64,000 nt of DNA from Proteus columbae. Lineage in GTDB: Bacteria > Pseudomonadota > Gammaproteobacteria > Enterobacterales > Enterobacteriaceae. Each line of letters starts with the position of its first letter. Within the stretch, counting starts at the first letter, position 1. The DNA is taken from positions 1-64,000 of the forward strand of contig NZ_NGVR01000030.1 in the NCBI RefSeq assembly GCF_002777965.1, in the 5' to 3' direction. The notes beneath the pieces are model-generated. The model did no database searches, was not told where the DNA came from, and worked only from the letters and a program-made list of their open reading frames with translations. Shown piece by piece: positions 1 through 8,915 of this stretch. Both the position numbers and the translations under genes were made by a program.

Positions 1-76
1 GAGCGGTAGTTCAGTTGGTTAGAATACCTGCCTGTCACGCAGGGGGTCGCGGGTTCGAGTCCCGTCCGTTCCGCCA
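1..76 (+). tRNA. tRNA-Asp (anticodon GTC), first base cut off
   Basis: The stretch folds as a cloverleaf. The anticodon GTC lies at 34-36, the T-arm GGTTCGAGTCC near 52-62, and an encoded CCA ends at 76. Only the first G of the acceptor stem lies outside the window. In E. coli this tRNA (aspU) follows rrnH and precedes yafD, and yafD is the next conserved gene here, so an rRNA operon probably lies just upstream of the window. That last point is inference. Confidence 0.95.
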
Positions 77-84
77 ACATTAAG

Positions 85-116
85 AAACCTAAGTCTAACG
101 ACTTAGGTTTTTTTTT
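85..116 (+). terminator. Rho-independent terminator after tRNA-Asp
   Basis: A perfect 11-base-pair stem (85-95 with 100-110) closes a TAAC loop and runs into nine T residues. It ends the tRNA (probably rrn) transcript. Confidence 0.92.
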
Positions 117-293
117 GCTTAAAATTTAGAGCAAAGTATAAATTAATCGGAACATTTTAAGTAAATATAACTATTATGTATAAAAATAATTACTTTTGTT
201 GATTATGGTGCCCTTTTAAAGGATGAGAGCAGAGCTTGCCTTTGGTATACTTTAGTTATAGCAAGATATCTTGCTGTTTATCTGAGGTTGCTA

Positions 294-1076
294 ATGGCGA
301 AAAAACCGAATTATTCAGTGCGTTTTGTGGCAGGTCAACCTGTTGAGAGGATTGAGCCCAGCCCGCCTTTAAGTGAAAGAAAGGATACTCTAATCGGAAT
401 GCCACTTTACACAGAAGGCACTCTAAAAATTGCGGTTTGGAATATCTATAAACAGCAACGACTCAATTGGCGTAATATGTTGGAAACACTCTCAACAGAT
501 ACGCATTTGCTTTTGTTACAAGAAGCGCAAACCACACCAGAGCTTGTCCGTTTTGCTGGAACTCATCATTTAATTGCAGATCAAGTCCCTGCCTTAGCTT
601 TTCAACAACACCCAGCAGGTGTAATGACATTATCAAGTTCCCATCCTATCTATTGTTGTCCTCTCCGAGAGAAAGAGCCGTTTTTACGACTGCCTAAATC
701 AGCATTAATTACAGTATATCCATTAATTACGGGTGAGCATTTAATGGTAATTAATGTACATGCGATTAATTTTAGTTTTGGTGTTGATGTTTATCAGCGT
801 CAATTGAGTAATTTATCTGTTCACATCATGCATCATAAAGGGCCTGTTATTTTAGCGGGTGATTTTAATGCGTGGAGCCGCCCAAGAGTCAATGTATTAA
901 AACGTTTTGCAAGAACGTTAAGACTTAAAGAAGTTATTTTTGATAACGATTGGCGTACAAAAGCCTTTGGTAAACCTTTGGATTATATTTTCTATCGAGG
1001 ATTATCGTTGAATAAAGCCGAAGTATTAATCACAGATGCATCTGACCATCATCCTTTAATTGCGACATTCTATTAA
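294..1076 (+). CDS. yafD: YafD family endonuclease/exonuclease/phosphatase-fold protein
   Basis: Member of the endonuclease/exonuclease/phosphatase (EEP) superfamily. Its closest match by eye is E. coli YafD, with the shared stretches VAGQP.ER, WNIYKQQR, LLLQEAQTTPELV, GVMTLS, YCCPLREKEP and DFNAWSR. The metal/phosphate motifs are visible: the LQEAQ glutamate, GDFNAWS, and the C-terminal SDHHPL. Both size (261 aa) and position after tRNA-Asp match E. coli. A TTG at 288 is possible, but the GAGG at 284-287 sits 6 bases before the ATG at 294, which gives an N-terminus like that of the family. The substrate is unknown; the fold predicts a divalent-metal phosphodiesterase. No signal peptide is apparent. 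It seems to be a single-gene unit. Confidence 0.9.
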   Translation: MAKKPNYSVRFVAGQPVERIEPSPPLSERKDTLIGMPLYTEGTLKIAVWNIYKQQRLNWRNMLETLSTDTHLLLLQEAQTTPELVRFAGTHHLIADQVPALAFQQHPAGVMTLSSSHPIYCCPLREKEPFLRLPKSALITVYPLITGEHLMVINVHAINFSFGVDVYQRQLSNLSVHIMHHKGPVILAGDFNAWSRPRVNVLKRFARTLRLKEVIFDNDWRTKAFGKPLDYIFYRGLSLNKAEVLITDASDHHPLIATFY

Positions 1077-1095
1077 TAGGTTATGATAACATTTG

Positions 1096-1119
1096 TAAAT
1101 ATTAAATAATTAATATTTA
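1096..1119. promoter_or_regulatory. Perfect 10-bp inverted repeat upstream of the sulfur operon
   Basis: TAAATATTAA at 1096-1105 is mirrored by TTAATATTTA at 1110-1119 with a 4-base spacer. It lies 20 bases after yafD and about 145 bases before the SQR-like gene. No T-run follows, so it is a poor terminator and could be an operator. It is all A/T, in an A/T-rich gap, so chance is possible. The rest of the gap (1077-1264) holds no gene I can support. Confidence 0.35.
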
Positions 1120-1264
1120 TATCTTGTATGACTATATCTATCATTTATTAATATAATTATATTGTACTTAACTAATCTATCTATTTAATCTATTTGTTAT
1201 ATTAACGTCATTTACTATACTTTTTTTGTTTGTCTATCTAATATCACTAGATTTAGGAAATAAA

Positions 1265-2458
1265 ATGCCAACAAAAAATATAGTTATTATTGGCGGTGGT
1301 ACCGGCGGAACTATTCTTGCTAATATCCTAGCTAAAAAATTAAATGACGAAATATTTTCAAATAAAATTAAAATTACACTTATTTCAGATAATCCTAATC
1401 ACTATTATAAACCTGCATTTATGTATATTGCATTTAATCTTTTTTTAAAAGAAGAGTTAATGCGATCAGAAAGAAGTTTATTAAGACCTGAAATTGAATT
1501 TGTAATCGATAAAGCAGAACGTTTTGACTTTAATAATAAAGTGATTTATTGCGAATCTAATAAAAAATATAACTATGATTTTTTAGTATTAGCAACAGGT
1601 TGTGTTCCTAGTCCTCATAGAATTGAAGGATTAAAAGAAGCAGGAAATCATTTTTATCAATATGAAGCCGCTAGAACACTTGCTGATAAATTAGCTAAAA
1701 TTGAAAAAGGTCGTGTATTTATTACTGTTAGCTTCCCTGAAACACCGAATGTACCTCATCAATGTGGTATTGCTCCTATGGAGACAACATTGATGCTGGA
1801 TGAGCTTCTTCGCCAGCGTCGAGTGAGAAATAATATTGAAATTGTTTATACTTATCCTACGGTTTCTCAACTTCTAAGAAACTGTCTGTTTATGCAACAA
1901 GAAGTTTGTGAAGTTCTTCCAGCAGTATTCTCGGAGCGTGATATTAAAGCTAAACGAGGCTTTACATTGAGTCATGTTGATCCTGATAAGAAAATAGCTT
2001 ACTCAAAAGAAGGCGAAGAAGAGCCATTTGATATCCTTATGAGTACACCACCTATTACTGCCGTTGAGGCAATTCGTAATACAGGTTTGAGTGAACATAA
2101 TAACGGTGAAGGCTGGTTACCTACTGATCCTGAAACATTGCAAGTCTATGGATTAAATCAAGTGTATGTTCTTGGTGATACGGTTGATTTACCGATTAGT
2201 AAAGCTGGTGGTAGTTGTCATAACCAAGCTGGTGTAATTGCAAATAACATCTGTGGTGAACTTCGCTACGGTTACCCTGCTGCGATTTATGATGGTCGTG
2301 TGCAAGCGGTCGCACAAATGGGATTATCAGCAGGTATGCCATTACAGTATGACTATAAACATGACGTAATTCCTACACCACCAACAAAGCTGGGTGGATT
2401 ACTGCGTAATAGTTATAACCGAGGTTTATATTGGGCAACCGTTAGAGGTTTATTATAG
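1265..2458 (+). CDS. Sulfide:quinone oxidoreductase-like FAD flavoprotein
   Basis: FAD/NAD(P)-dependent disulfide-reductase-fold flavoprotein of the sulfide:quinone oxidoreductase (SQR) / flavocytochrome c sulfide dehydrogenase type. The N-terminal Rossmann motif GGGTGGT is at residues 9-15. LVLATGC is at about 107-113, and the second FAD motif VYVLGDTVDLP is at about 300-310. The C-terminus (PPTKLGGLLRNSYNRGLYWA) looks like an amphipathic membrane anchor, as in SQRs. Cysteines C113, C167 (QCGIAP) and C318 (GGSCHNQAG) are the redox candidates, but their spacing is not the classical SQR spacing, so sulfide as substrate is an inference. The ATG at 1265 has AGGAAA just upstream; an upstream-extended start at 1226 has no such support. 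It is first in an operon with a DUF1641 gene and methionine gamma-lyase. Third-position A/T is very high compared with the cys genes. Confidence 0.78.
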   Translation: MPTKNIVIIGGGTGGTILANILAKKLNDEIFSNKIKITLISDNPNHYYKPAFMYIAFNLFLKEELMRSERSLLRPEIEFVIDKAERFDFNNKVIYCESNKKYNYDFLVLATGCVPSPHRIEGLKEAGNHFYQYEAARTLADKLAKIEKGRVFITVSFPETPNVPHQCGIAPMETTLMLDELLRQRRVRNNIEIVYTYPTVSQLLRNCLFMQQEVCEVLPAVFSERDIKAKRGFTLSHVDPDKKIAYSKEGEEEPFDILMSTPPITAVEAIRNTGLSEHNNGEGWLPTDPETLQVYGLNQVYVLGDTVDLPISKAGGSCHNQAGVIANNICGELRYGYPAAIYDGRVQAVAQMGLSAGMPLQYDYKHDVIPTPPTKLGGLLRNSYNRGLYWATVRGLL

Positions 2459-2469
2459 GGGATACAATA

Positions 2470-2868
2470 ATGAGTGAAAATAATTTAAGCCCAGCAGATA
2501 CTCAACTATTATCTGATGAAGATAAATTACATCTTCAACATTTATTAGAAAAAGCAAGACCATTATTAGCATTAAAGCGCTTTGATAATATCGTCGATTT
2601 ATTATCTTTAATATCTGACTCAATAGATATTATGGATAATGCAACGGTTGAAAAACTTTCGGTTGCATTTGAAGAAACATTAATTCCAGTATGGGAGTTA
2701 AGTGCTGCTTATAATATGGCAAAGAAAGAATCTATTTATCAAGATAAAAAATATACATTAGGTTCAACTTTCGCATTATTAAGAAATCCTGATACCCTTA
2801 AAGGGATCTCAATTATTCTAAGAACAGTTCAAATTATCGGGGAAAATAACCAAAGAATAGAAAATTAA
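2470..2868 (+). CDS. DUF1641-like small protein, SQR-associated
   Basis: A 132-aa acidic, mostly helical protein without signal peptide or membrane segments. The C-terminal stretch LLRNPDTLKGISIILRTVQIIG resembles the DUF1641 signature (an L-R-DP-V-G-hydrophobic pattern). DUF1641 proteins are often encoded beside SQR-like flavoproteins in archaea and firmicutes, and the gene here begins only 11 bases after the SQR-like gene. I infer an accessory or partner role for the flavoprotein, perhaps at the membrane. The biochemical function of DUF1641 is not established. The gap to the next gene is 19 bases, so all three genes are probably co-transcribed. Confidence 0.7.
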   Translation: MSENNLSPADTQLLSDEDKLHLQHLLEKARPLLALKRFDNIVDLLSLISDSIDIMDNATVEKLSVAFEETLIPVWELSAAYNMAKKESIYQDKKYTLGSTFALLRNPDTLKGISIILRTVQIIGENNQRIEN

Positions 2869-2887
2869 TTAATAATTAGGAGATATA

Positions 2888-4069
2888 ATGACGCAAAGTA
2901 ATAAACATTTTAATACTCAAGCAATACATTATGGTTATTCTCCGTTAGATTCTCAGGGGGCATTAGTGCCTCCTGTTTTTCAAACATCCACTTTTGTTTT
3001 TCCAACGGCACAATATGGTGCTGATTGCTTTGCCGGAAAACAAAAAGGGCATTTTTATTCTCGTATCTCAAACCCTACTTTAGAGTTATTAGAAAAGCGT
3101 TTAGCACAATTAGAAAATGGTGAAGGCGCCATTGTTTTTTCTTCAGGAATGGGGGCAATTACCTCTAGTTGCTGGTCGTTACTTCAGCCTGGTGATGAAC
3201 TTATTGCCGATATGACGCTTTATGGCTGCACTTTTACTTTTTTCAATCATGGGCTTGCTAAATTTGGTGTTAAAATAAAGCATGTTGATTTAACTAATAT
3301 TGAAAAATTAAAAGAAGCGATCACAGAGAAAACTAAGCTCATTTTCTTTGAGACTCCTGCTAATCCTAATATGCGAGTGAGTGACATCGCAAAAATATCA
3401 GAAATTGCGCATCAACATCATATTTTAGTCATGGTAGATAGTACTTATTGCTCGCCTTATTTACAGCAGCCTTTAGGGCTTGGTGCTGATATTGTTGTGC
3501 ATTCTATGACCAAATATTTATCAGGCCATGGAGATGTTACAGCAGGAGCAATTATTACCACGCACGCCCTAGTAGATAAAATACGTGTTGAAGGTCTAAA
3601 GGATATGACTGGTGCTTGTCTGTCTCCTCATGATGCCTCGTTAATATTACGAGGAATAAAAACGTTAGGCATAAGGATGGAGCAGATCTGCAAAAATGCA
3701 CAGCGTATCGCACAATATCTTGAAGATAATCCTAAAGTCGAAACTATTCATTATCCTGGGCTGGCTTCTTTTCCTCAATATGAACTAGCCAAACGTCAAA
3801 TGCGTTTAGCTGGAGGTATGATCGCCATTGAATTAAAGGGAGGAATAAAAGCAGGCAGAGAGTTTTTGAATCGCTTAAATCTCTTTAGTCGAGCAGTGAG
3901 TTTAGGAGACTGCGAATCTTTAGCTCAACATCCCGCCACAATGACTCATGCTACTTATAGTGCAGAAGAACGACAAAGGCATGGTATTAGTGATGGTTTG
4001 ATTCGACTATCGATTGGTCTTGAAGATGTGGAAGATTTAATTGCCGATTTAGAACAAGCACTGGCTTAG
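2888..4069 (+). CDS. megL: Methionine gamma-lyase (PLP-dependent)
   Basis: Cys/Met-metabolism PLP enzyme (fold type I) that splits L-methionine into methanethiol, 2-oxobutyrate and ammonia. Related enzymes also release H2S from cysteine or homocysteine. The PLP lysine is in SMTKY (K209). The methionine gamma-lyase-specific residues are present: the YGCT cysteine C114 with Y112, and the K238-D239 pair in GLKDMTG. These distinguish it from cystathionine gamma-synthase and beta-lyase. Length (393 aa) fits the family (398 in Citrobacter and Pseudomonas). AGGAGA lies immediately upstream of the ATG. It is last in the SQR-like/DUF1641 operon, so sulfide or thiol made here could feed the flavoprotein. 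Cytosolic tetramer by family. Confidence 0.9.
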   Translation: MTQSNKHFNTQAIHYGYSPLDSQGALVPPVFQTSTFVFPTAQYGADCFAGKQKGHFYSRISNPTLELLEKRLAQLENGEGAIVFSSGMGAITSSCWSLLQPGDELIADMTLYGCTFTFFNHGLAKFGVKIKHVDLTNIEKLKEAITEKTKLIFFETPANPNMRVSDIAKISEIAHQHHILVMVDSTYCSPYLQQPLGLGADIVVHSMTKYLSGHGDVTAGAIITTHALVDKIRVEGLKDMTGACLSPHDASLILRGIKTLGIRMEQICKNAQRIAQYLEDNPKVETIHYPGLASFPQYELAKRQMRLAGGMIAIELKGGIKAGREFLNRLNLFSRAVSLGDCESLAQHPATMTHATYSAEERQRHGISDGLIRLSIGLEDVEDLIADLEQALA

Positions 4070-4090
4070 TGAAGATCGCATAATAAAGAA

Positions 4091-4118
4091 AAAGGCTGTG
4101 AATTAATCCACAGCCTTT
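4091..4118. terminator. Bidirectional terminator between megL and proY
   Basis: The perfect 10-bp stem AAAGGCTGTG / CACAGCCTTT with an 8-base loop lies between two convergent genes. T-rich tails follow on both strands. Confidence 0.88.
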
Positions 4119-4155
4119 ATTGTTTAGCTCAGAATTGTTGACTCAGAAAAGTGAT

Positions 4156-5523
4156 TTATTTCTGGTTCATTCTTGGTTTGATACCCACATAGTAGCCGAT
4201 AGTTAAAATAGCTACCCATACCATCCCGACAACCAAAGCCATTCTGGTTGACTCAAAATAGCCTAATATTGCAATAACAAACGCCATAAAGACGATAGTC
4301 AGTGCTGGAGCAACAGGCCATAGTGGAACTGGGAATTTCAGTGTTTTCACTTCATCTGCACTCATCTTACGACGCATAGCAACTTGAGAAAGTAAAATCA
4401 TTAACCATACCCAAACTGTTGCAAATGTCGCAATAGAAGCGATTAAAACAAAGATTTGCTCTGGGATAAGGTAGTTAAGTACTACGCCCAGCAATAATAC
4501 GACAGACATCACTAGTACCGTCATCCAAGGCACACCATTGCGGGTGAGCTTCATAAAGGATTTTGGTGCTTGTCCTTCTTGAGCCATACCGTACATCATA
4601 CGGCCAGCGCCGAAGATATCACTGTTGATCGCAGAAATTGCTGCTGTAATAACCACAAGGTTTAAGATATTTGCTGCTGAATTGATCCCTAGATTTGAGA
4701 AAATCTGTACAAATGGGCTACCGTTATGGCCGATTTGTTGCCAAGGGAAAATGCACATTAGAATGAAAATCGTCAGTACATAGAATAATAAGATACGAAA
4801 AGGTACGGCATTGATAGCTTTAGGAATGGTTTTTTCAGGATCTTTAGCTTCACTGGCAGTAATACCAATGACTTCAATCCCACCAAACGCAAACATCACA
4901 ATGGCAAGCGAAGCGATAACCCCTTCAATTCCATTTGGCATAAAACCACCAAACTCCCATAAGTTAGAGATACCAATAGGATGTTCAGTTTGTTGGCCAA
5001 AGCCATACATCATAATGACAACACCACCAATTATCATGGCAATAATTGCAGTGACTTTGACGATAGAAAGCCAAAACTCCATTTCACCAAATATCTTCAC
5101 ATGGCAAAGGTTTAAGGCACCAATAAAGCAAACTATCCCTAATACCCATATCCATTGATCAACATCTGGGAACCAGAGTTTCATATAGAAACCAAATGCG
5201 GTGACGTCAGCTAAACAGACAATCAGCATTTCAAAAACGTAGTTCCAGCCCGTTAAGAAGCCTGCTAAAGGCCCCATATAATGGCTTGCATATTGTGAAA
5301 AAGAGCCTGCAACAGGATGATGAACTGCCATTTCACCTAATGCACGCATAACCATAAATACTGCTGCACCACCAATAAGGTAAGCAAGCAATACAGCCGG
5401 ACCCGCTTTCTCAATAGCAGCCGCAGAGCCATAAAATAAACCTGTACCGATTGCAGAGCCTAGCGCCATGAAACGAATGTGCCGCCCTGATAATCCTCGT
5501 GAAAGTTGATTCTCTTTTTGCAT
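4156..5523 (-). CDS. proY: Amino-acid permease, ProY-like (APC family)
   Basis: A 455-aa inner-membrane amino acid:proton symporter of the APC superfamily with about 12 membrane helices. The first helix carries the substrate-binding break [12 protein letters not shown]. The consensus elements ALGEM and [16 protein letters not shown] are present. Very long identity runs with E. coli ProY ([27 protein letters not shown]) make this the nearest relative. ProY is a cryptic proline transporter in Salmonella, so the true substrate here is uncertain. The gene is single and convergent with the sulfur operon. The 166-base gap to the divergently transcribed queE must hold both promoters. Confidence 0.85.
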   Translation of the reverse strand: MQKENQLSRGLSGRHIRFMALGSAIGTGLFYGSAAAIEKAGPAVLLAYLIGGAAVFMVMRALGEMAVHHPVAGSFSQYASHYMGPLAGFLTGWNYVFEMLIVCLADVTAFGFYMKLWFPDVDQWIWVLGIVCFIGALNLCHVKIFGEMEFWLSIVKVTAIIAMIIGGVVIMMYGFGQQTEHPIGISNLWEFGGFMPNGIEGVIASLAIVMFAFGGIEVIGITASEAKDPEKTIPKAINAVPFRILLFYVLTIFILMCIFPWQQIGHNGSPFVQIFSNLGINSAANILNLVVITAAISAINSDIFGAGRMMYGMAQEGQAPKSFMKLTRNGVPWMTVLVMSVVLLLGVVLNYLIPEQIFVLIASIATFATVWVWLMILLSQVAMRRKMSADEVKTLKFPVPLWPVAPALTIVFMAFVIAILGYFESTRMALVVGMVWVAILTIGYYVGIKPRMNQK

Positions 5524-5689
5524 CTAAAGTATTCCCATCTCTGTCCAACGGAGGAACTCTATCCTCTTTTTCAGTGTCTTCTCGCACGTTAGCTATTCAA
5601 AACAAACCATGTACCTTATCATAAAGCCTCTTACGGTGAGATAGTTATCTGTAATAATCATCAGCATTCATTGGATATCAGAGTTTCTT

Positions 5690-6361
5690 ATGCAATACCC
5701 CATTAATGAAGTGTTTCAAACCTTACAGGGTGAAGGTGTTTTTACTGGCGTCCCTGCACTTTTTGTTCGATTACAGGGGTGTCCTGTAGGTTGTAGTTGG
5801 TGTGATACCAAACATACTTGGGAAAAAGAAGACGAAAAAAAAGTTCCTCTTGGCGATATTCCTATTAAAACGCAAGAAAGCGATACTTGGGGAGAAGCCA
5901 GTGTTGCTCAGATTTTATCACTTTTTCAACAGCAAGGTTATAGCGCAAAACATGTGGTTATCACGGGAGGTGAGCCTTGCTTATATGATTTACGTCCTTT
6001 AACAGAAGGACTAGAGCAAGCTGGTTTTGCCTGTCAGATAGAAACCAGTGGTACTCACGATATTTTATGTAGTGAGAAAACATGGGTGACACTTTCCCCA
6101 AAAGTAGGCATGAAAGGGGGATTTACGGTATTACCCAGTGCAATCAATCGATCAAATGAGATAAAACATCCTGTTGGGCGTGAAAAAGATATTGAAACGT
6201 TAGATGCCTTACTGACATTACGCACAAAATACCCTGCACCTGTTGTTGCCTTACAACCCATTAGTTGTAAAGAGCGCGCGACAGCATTATGTATTAAAAC
6301 CTGTATTGAACGTAATTGGCGTTTCTCGATGCAAACGCATAAATATTTAAATATTGCGTGA
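5690..6361 (+). CDS. queE: 7-carboxy-7-deazaguanine synthase QueE
   Basis: Radical-SAM enzyme that converts 6-carboxy-5,6,7,8-tetrahydropterin to 7-carboxy-7-deazaguanine, the ring-contracting step of queuosine synthesis. The cluster motif appears as CPVGCSWC followed by DTKHTWE, the E. coli-type QueE variant of the radical-SAM CxxxCxxC motif (residues about 31-45). The SAM-binding GGEP follows at about 92-95. The C-terminus [10 protein letters not shown] is identical to the E. coli enzyme, and the length (223 aa) is the same. It is convergent with queD, whose product makes its substrate. Confidence 0.96.
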   Translation: MQYPINEVFQTLQGEGVFTGVPALFVRLQGCPVGCSWCDTKHTWEKEDEKKVPLGDIPIKTQESDTWGEASVAQILSLFQQQGYSAKHVVITGGEPCLYDLRPLTEGLEQAGFACQIETSGTHDILCSEKTWVTLSPKVGMKGGFTVLPSAINRSNEIKHPVGREKDIETLDALLTLRTKYPAPVVALQPISCKERATALCIKTCIERNWRFSMQTHKYLNIA

Positions 6362-6378
6362 TCATGTTTTTAATATAA

Positions 6379-6405
6379 AAAATCAGCCAATAAAAGGCTG
6401 ATTTT
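6379..6405. terminator. Terminator between queE and queD
   Basis: The stem AAAATCAGCC / GGCTGATTTT with a 7-base loop is followed by CTTTT on the plus strand and by T-rich sequence on the minus strand. It serves both convergent genes. Confidence 0.88.
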
Positions 6406-6439
6406 CTTTTAGGTGGAAAGGCTTAATGTTAAACCCGAT

Positions 6440-6805
6440 TTACTCACCGCGATAAATACATCCTGCTGTACACGTCTCTTTCACCATCACTGCAGATAAT
6501 AATGGCAATGAGGGTTTTACTTGTTGCCAAATCCATTTTGCCAGCACTTCGCTGGTCGGATTTTCTAGACCTTCAATTTCATTAAGATAGTAGTGATCTA
6601 GGCGCTCAAGAGTAGGTTTAAATGCGGCTTTCACATCAGCAAAATCAATAAGCCAACCTGAATGTGCATCAACTTCACCTGTTAGTTCTAATCTAACAAG
6701 GAAAGAGTGCCCATGAAGACGTCCACATTTGTGGCCTTCAGGAACATGGGGTAAATGGTGGGCAGCTTCAAACTGAAAATCTTTAAAGATGGTGGTTGTC
6801 ATCAA
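6440..6805 (-). CDS. queD: 6-carboxy-5,6,7,8-tetrahydropterin synthase QueD
   Basis: A 121-aa zinc enzyme of the tunnelling fold that makes 6-carboxytetrahydropterin from dihydroneopterin triphosphate, the step before QueE. The zinc histidines are in FEAAHHLP and LHGHSF. The catalytic cysteine is in HKCGRLHGH, and the Glu of the pterin site is in VKETCTAGC. The sequence is nearly identical to E. coli QueD throughout, including the double Met start. It lies divergent from cysJ, as in E. coli. Confidence 0.96.
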   Translation of the reverse strand: MMTTTIFKDFQFEAAHHLPHVPEGHKCGRLHGHSFLVRLELTGEVDAHSGWLIDFADVKAAFKPTLERLDHYYLNEIEGLENPTSEVLAKWIWQQVKPSLPLLSAVMVKETCTAGCIYRGE

Positions 6806-7102
6806 AACTCTCTTGACTTAATTAGTAAAAAAGAAACCGATAGAACGAATTGGCTACCAGTGTAGCCGATTTAGCGTATCACGCCTAATCTCCGTTAATC
6901 TTAATCACTTATTAGCCTCCTCAGTGCTTATCTATTATATCGATAAAGGAAATCAATAAATAAATTTAGCATTTAAGGTTATTAGATAGAGCCAACAGGT
7001 CTTTAATTCACCTTCTAGTCGTGGGATACCCTCTCAATATTAGAAATATTATCAAAGAACAATAAAGCACAGATAAGTGCTTCGCTTTTTAAGGCAGGAT
7101 AA
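6806..7102. promoter_or_regulatory. queD / cysJ divergent promoter region
   Basis: 297 bases without a gene. The arrangement (queD minus, cysJ plus) is that of E. coli, where CysB with N-acetylserine activates the cysJIH promoter. I see A/T-rich tracts and the partial palindrome AATATTAGAAATATT at about 7036-7050, but cannot place a CysB site or a promoter with confidence. Confidence 0.4.
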
Positions 7103-8914
7103 ATGAGCAATCAACCTCCATTATTATCAATGCTTCCATTAACACCGGAACAATTGAATCAATTACAGGACGCAACAAAAGATCTCTCAACAGCGCAAAT
7201 GGCGTGGTTATCTGGTTATTTGTGGGGACAGCTTAATCCTTCAGTCGTACCTACATCGACAACGGTTACTTCAGCACAAGTGCCAGAGCAGGAAACCATT
7301 ACATTGATCTCCGCTTCTCAAACCGGTAATGCGCGTCATCTTGCAGAACAGTTACGAGATAATTTGGTTGCTCACAAATTGAATGTAGAACTATATTCTG
7401 CAGGTGAATATAAGTTTAAGCAGATCCATAAAACAACAACCTTGATCATCATTGCATCGACACAAGGTGAAGGTGATCCTCCCGAAGAAGCGATAGCGTT
7501 TTATAAATATCTGAATTCTAAAAAAGCCGCTGAAATGAAAGAAACGGCTTATGCAGTATTGAGTTTAGGGGATACCTCATATGAGCATTTCTGTAAGGCA
7601 GGAAAAGACTTTGATGAGCGAATGGCACAACTGGGGGCAACTCGTTTATTACCAAGAGTTGATGCTGATGTTGAATATCAATCTGTTGCGGATGAATGGA
7701 TAAAACAGCTTACAGAACTCTTAAAAGCAAGAGTGCCAGCACAAAGTACGCAAATCTTACAACAAACACAGTCAGGCACGACGGATACGGTTAATACCTC
7801 TATTTATCATAGAGATGTGCCTTTTACTGCCACATTACTGACTAATCAAAAAATCACAGGTAGAAATTCAGATAGAGATATTCGCCATATTGAAATCAGC
7901 CTTGAAGGTTCTGATTTGCAATATCAACCGGGTGATGCGCTGGGAGTTTGGTTTAATAACTCATCTGAAAAAGTTGATGAACTTATTGCTTTGTTGTGGC
8001 TAAAGGGTGATGAACCAGTCTCGTTAAAATCTCAAACATTTACTTTAAAAGAAGCGTTGCTGCACCATTGCGAGTTAACTCAAAATAGCGCACCTATCGT
8101 AAAAGCCTATGCCCAATTGACACGCCATGAAGATCTATTGTCATTGGTGGCTGATAAAACCAAGCTTCAGCAATATGCAGAAAAACACCCTATTAATGAG
8201 ATGGTGCGCCAATATTGTGCTCAGCCCACGGCACAAGATTTTGTTGATATTTTACGTCCACTTACTCCTCGCCTTTACTCTATTGCATCGTCACAACAAG
8301 AAGTAGAAGACGAGGTACACCTTACTTTAGGCGTTGTACGTTACGACGTTAACGCCCGAGCTTATACCGGTGGAGCCTCTGGTTTTTTAGCAGATAGCTT
8401 GAAAGATGGCGATAGCGTCAATGTTTTTATCGAAAAAAATGCACATTTTCGTCTCCCTGAGGATAACACCGCACCTGTCATTATGATTGGTCCAGGTACA
8501 GGCATCGCACCTTTTAGAAGTTTTATGCAACAGCGCGAAAATGACGCAGCAACAGGTAAAAATTGGTTATTTTTTGGTAATCCTCATTTTGTAGAAGATT
8601 TTCTCTATCAAGTGGAATGGCAACGTTATGTCAAAAGCGGTCTGTTAACTCATATCGATTTAGCATGGTCACGCGATCAAGCACATAAAATTTATGTACA
8701 AGATAAATTGCGTGAACGTGGTAATGAGATTTGGCAATGGTTACAGCAGGGTGCTTATCTTTATGTTTGTGGTGATGCATCACGAATGGCAAAAGATGTT
8801 GAACAGGCATTGTTAGATATTGTGATGGAGTATGGCAATAAAAATATTGAAGAAGCAGATGAATACTTAAGTGAGCTACGTCTAGAACGGCGTTATCAGA
8901 GGGATGTCTATTAA
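7103..8914 (+). CDS. cysJ: Sulfite reductase [NADPH] flavoprotein alpha-subunit
   Basis: Diflavin subunit that passes electrons from NADPH through FAD and FMN to CysI, for six-electron reduction of sulfite to sulfide. Domains in order are an N-terminal tail, the flavodoxin/FMN domain (about 65-205: [34 protein letters not shown]), the FAD domain ([15 protein letters not shown]), and the ferredoxin-reductase NADPH domain ([29 protein letters not shown]). The C-terminus RRYQRDVY matches the E. coli protein, and so does the length (603 against 599 aa). First gene of cysJIH. Cytosolic. Confidence 0.97.
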   Translation: MSNQPPLLSMLPLTPEQLNQLQDATKDLSTAQMAWLSGYLWGQLNPSVVPTSTTVTSAQVPEQETITLISASQTGNARHLAEQLRDNLVAHKLNVELYSAGEYKFKQIHKTTTLIIIASTQGEGDPPEEAIAFYKYLNSKKAAEMKETAYAVLSLGDTSYEHFCKAGKDFDERMAQLGATRLLPRVDADVEYQSVADEWIKQLTELLKARVPAQSTQILQQTQSGTTDTVNTSIYHRDVPFTATLLTNQKITGRNSDRDIRHIEISLEGSDLQYQPGDALGVWFNNSSEKVDELIALLWLKGDEPVSLKSQTFTLKEALLHHCELTQNSAPIVKAYAQLTRHEDLLSLVADKTKLQQYAEKHPINEMVRQYCAQPTAQDFVDILRPLTPRLYSIASSQQEVEDEVHLTLGVVRYDVNARAYTGGASGFLADSLKDGDSVNVFIEKNAHFRLPEDNTAPVIMIGPGTGIAPFRSFMQQRENDAATGKNWLFFGNPHFVEDFLYQVEWQRYVKSGLLTHIDLAWSRDQAHKIYVQDKLRERGNEIWQWLQQGAYLYVCGDASRMAKDVEQALLDIVMEYGNKNIEEADEYLSELRLERRYQRDVY

Positions 8915-8915
8915 A

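Noticed and set aside
4811-5158. Plus-strand frame (115 codons) inside proY
   Set aside because: It is antisense to the conserved membrane helices of the permease, and the hydrophobic pattern is a mirror of these.
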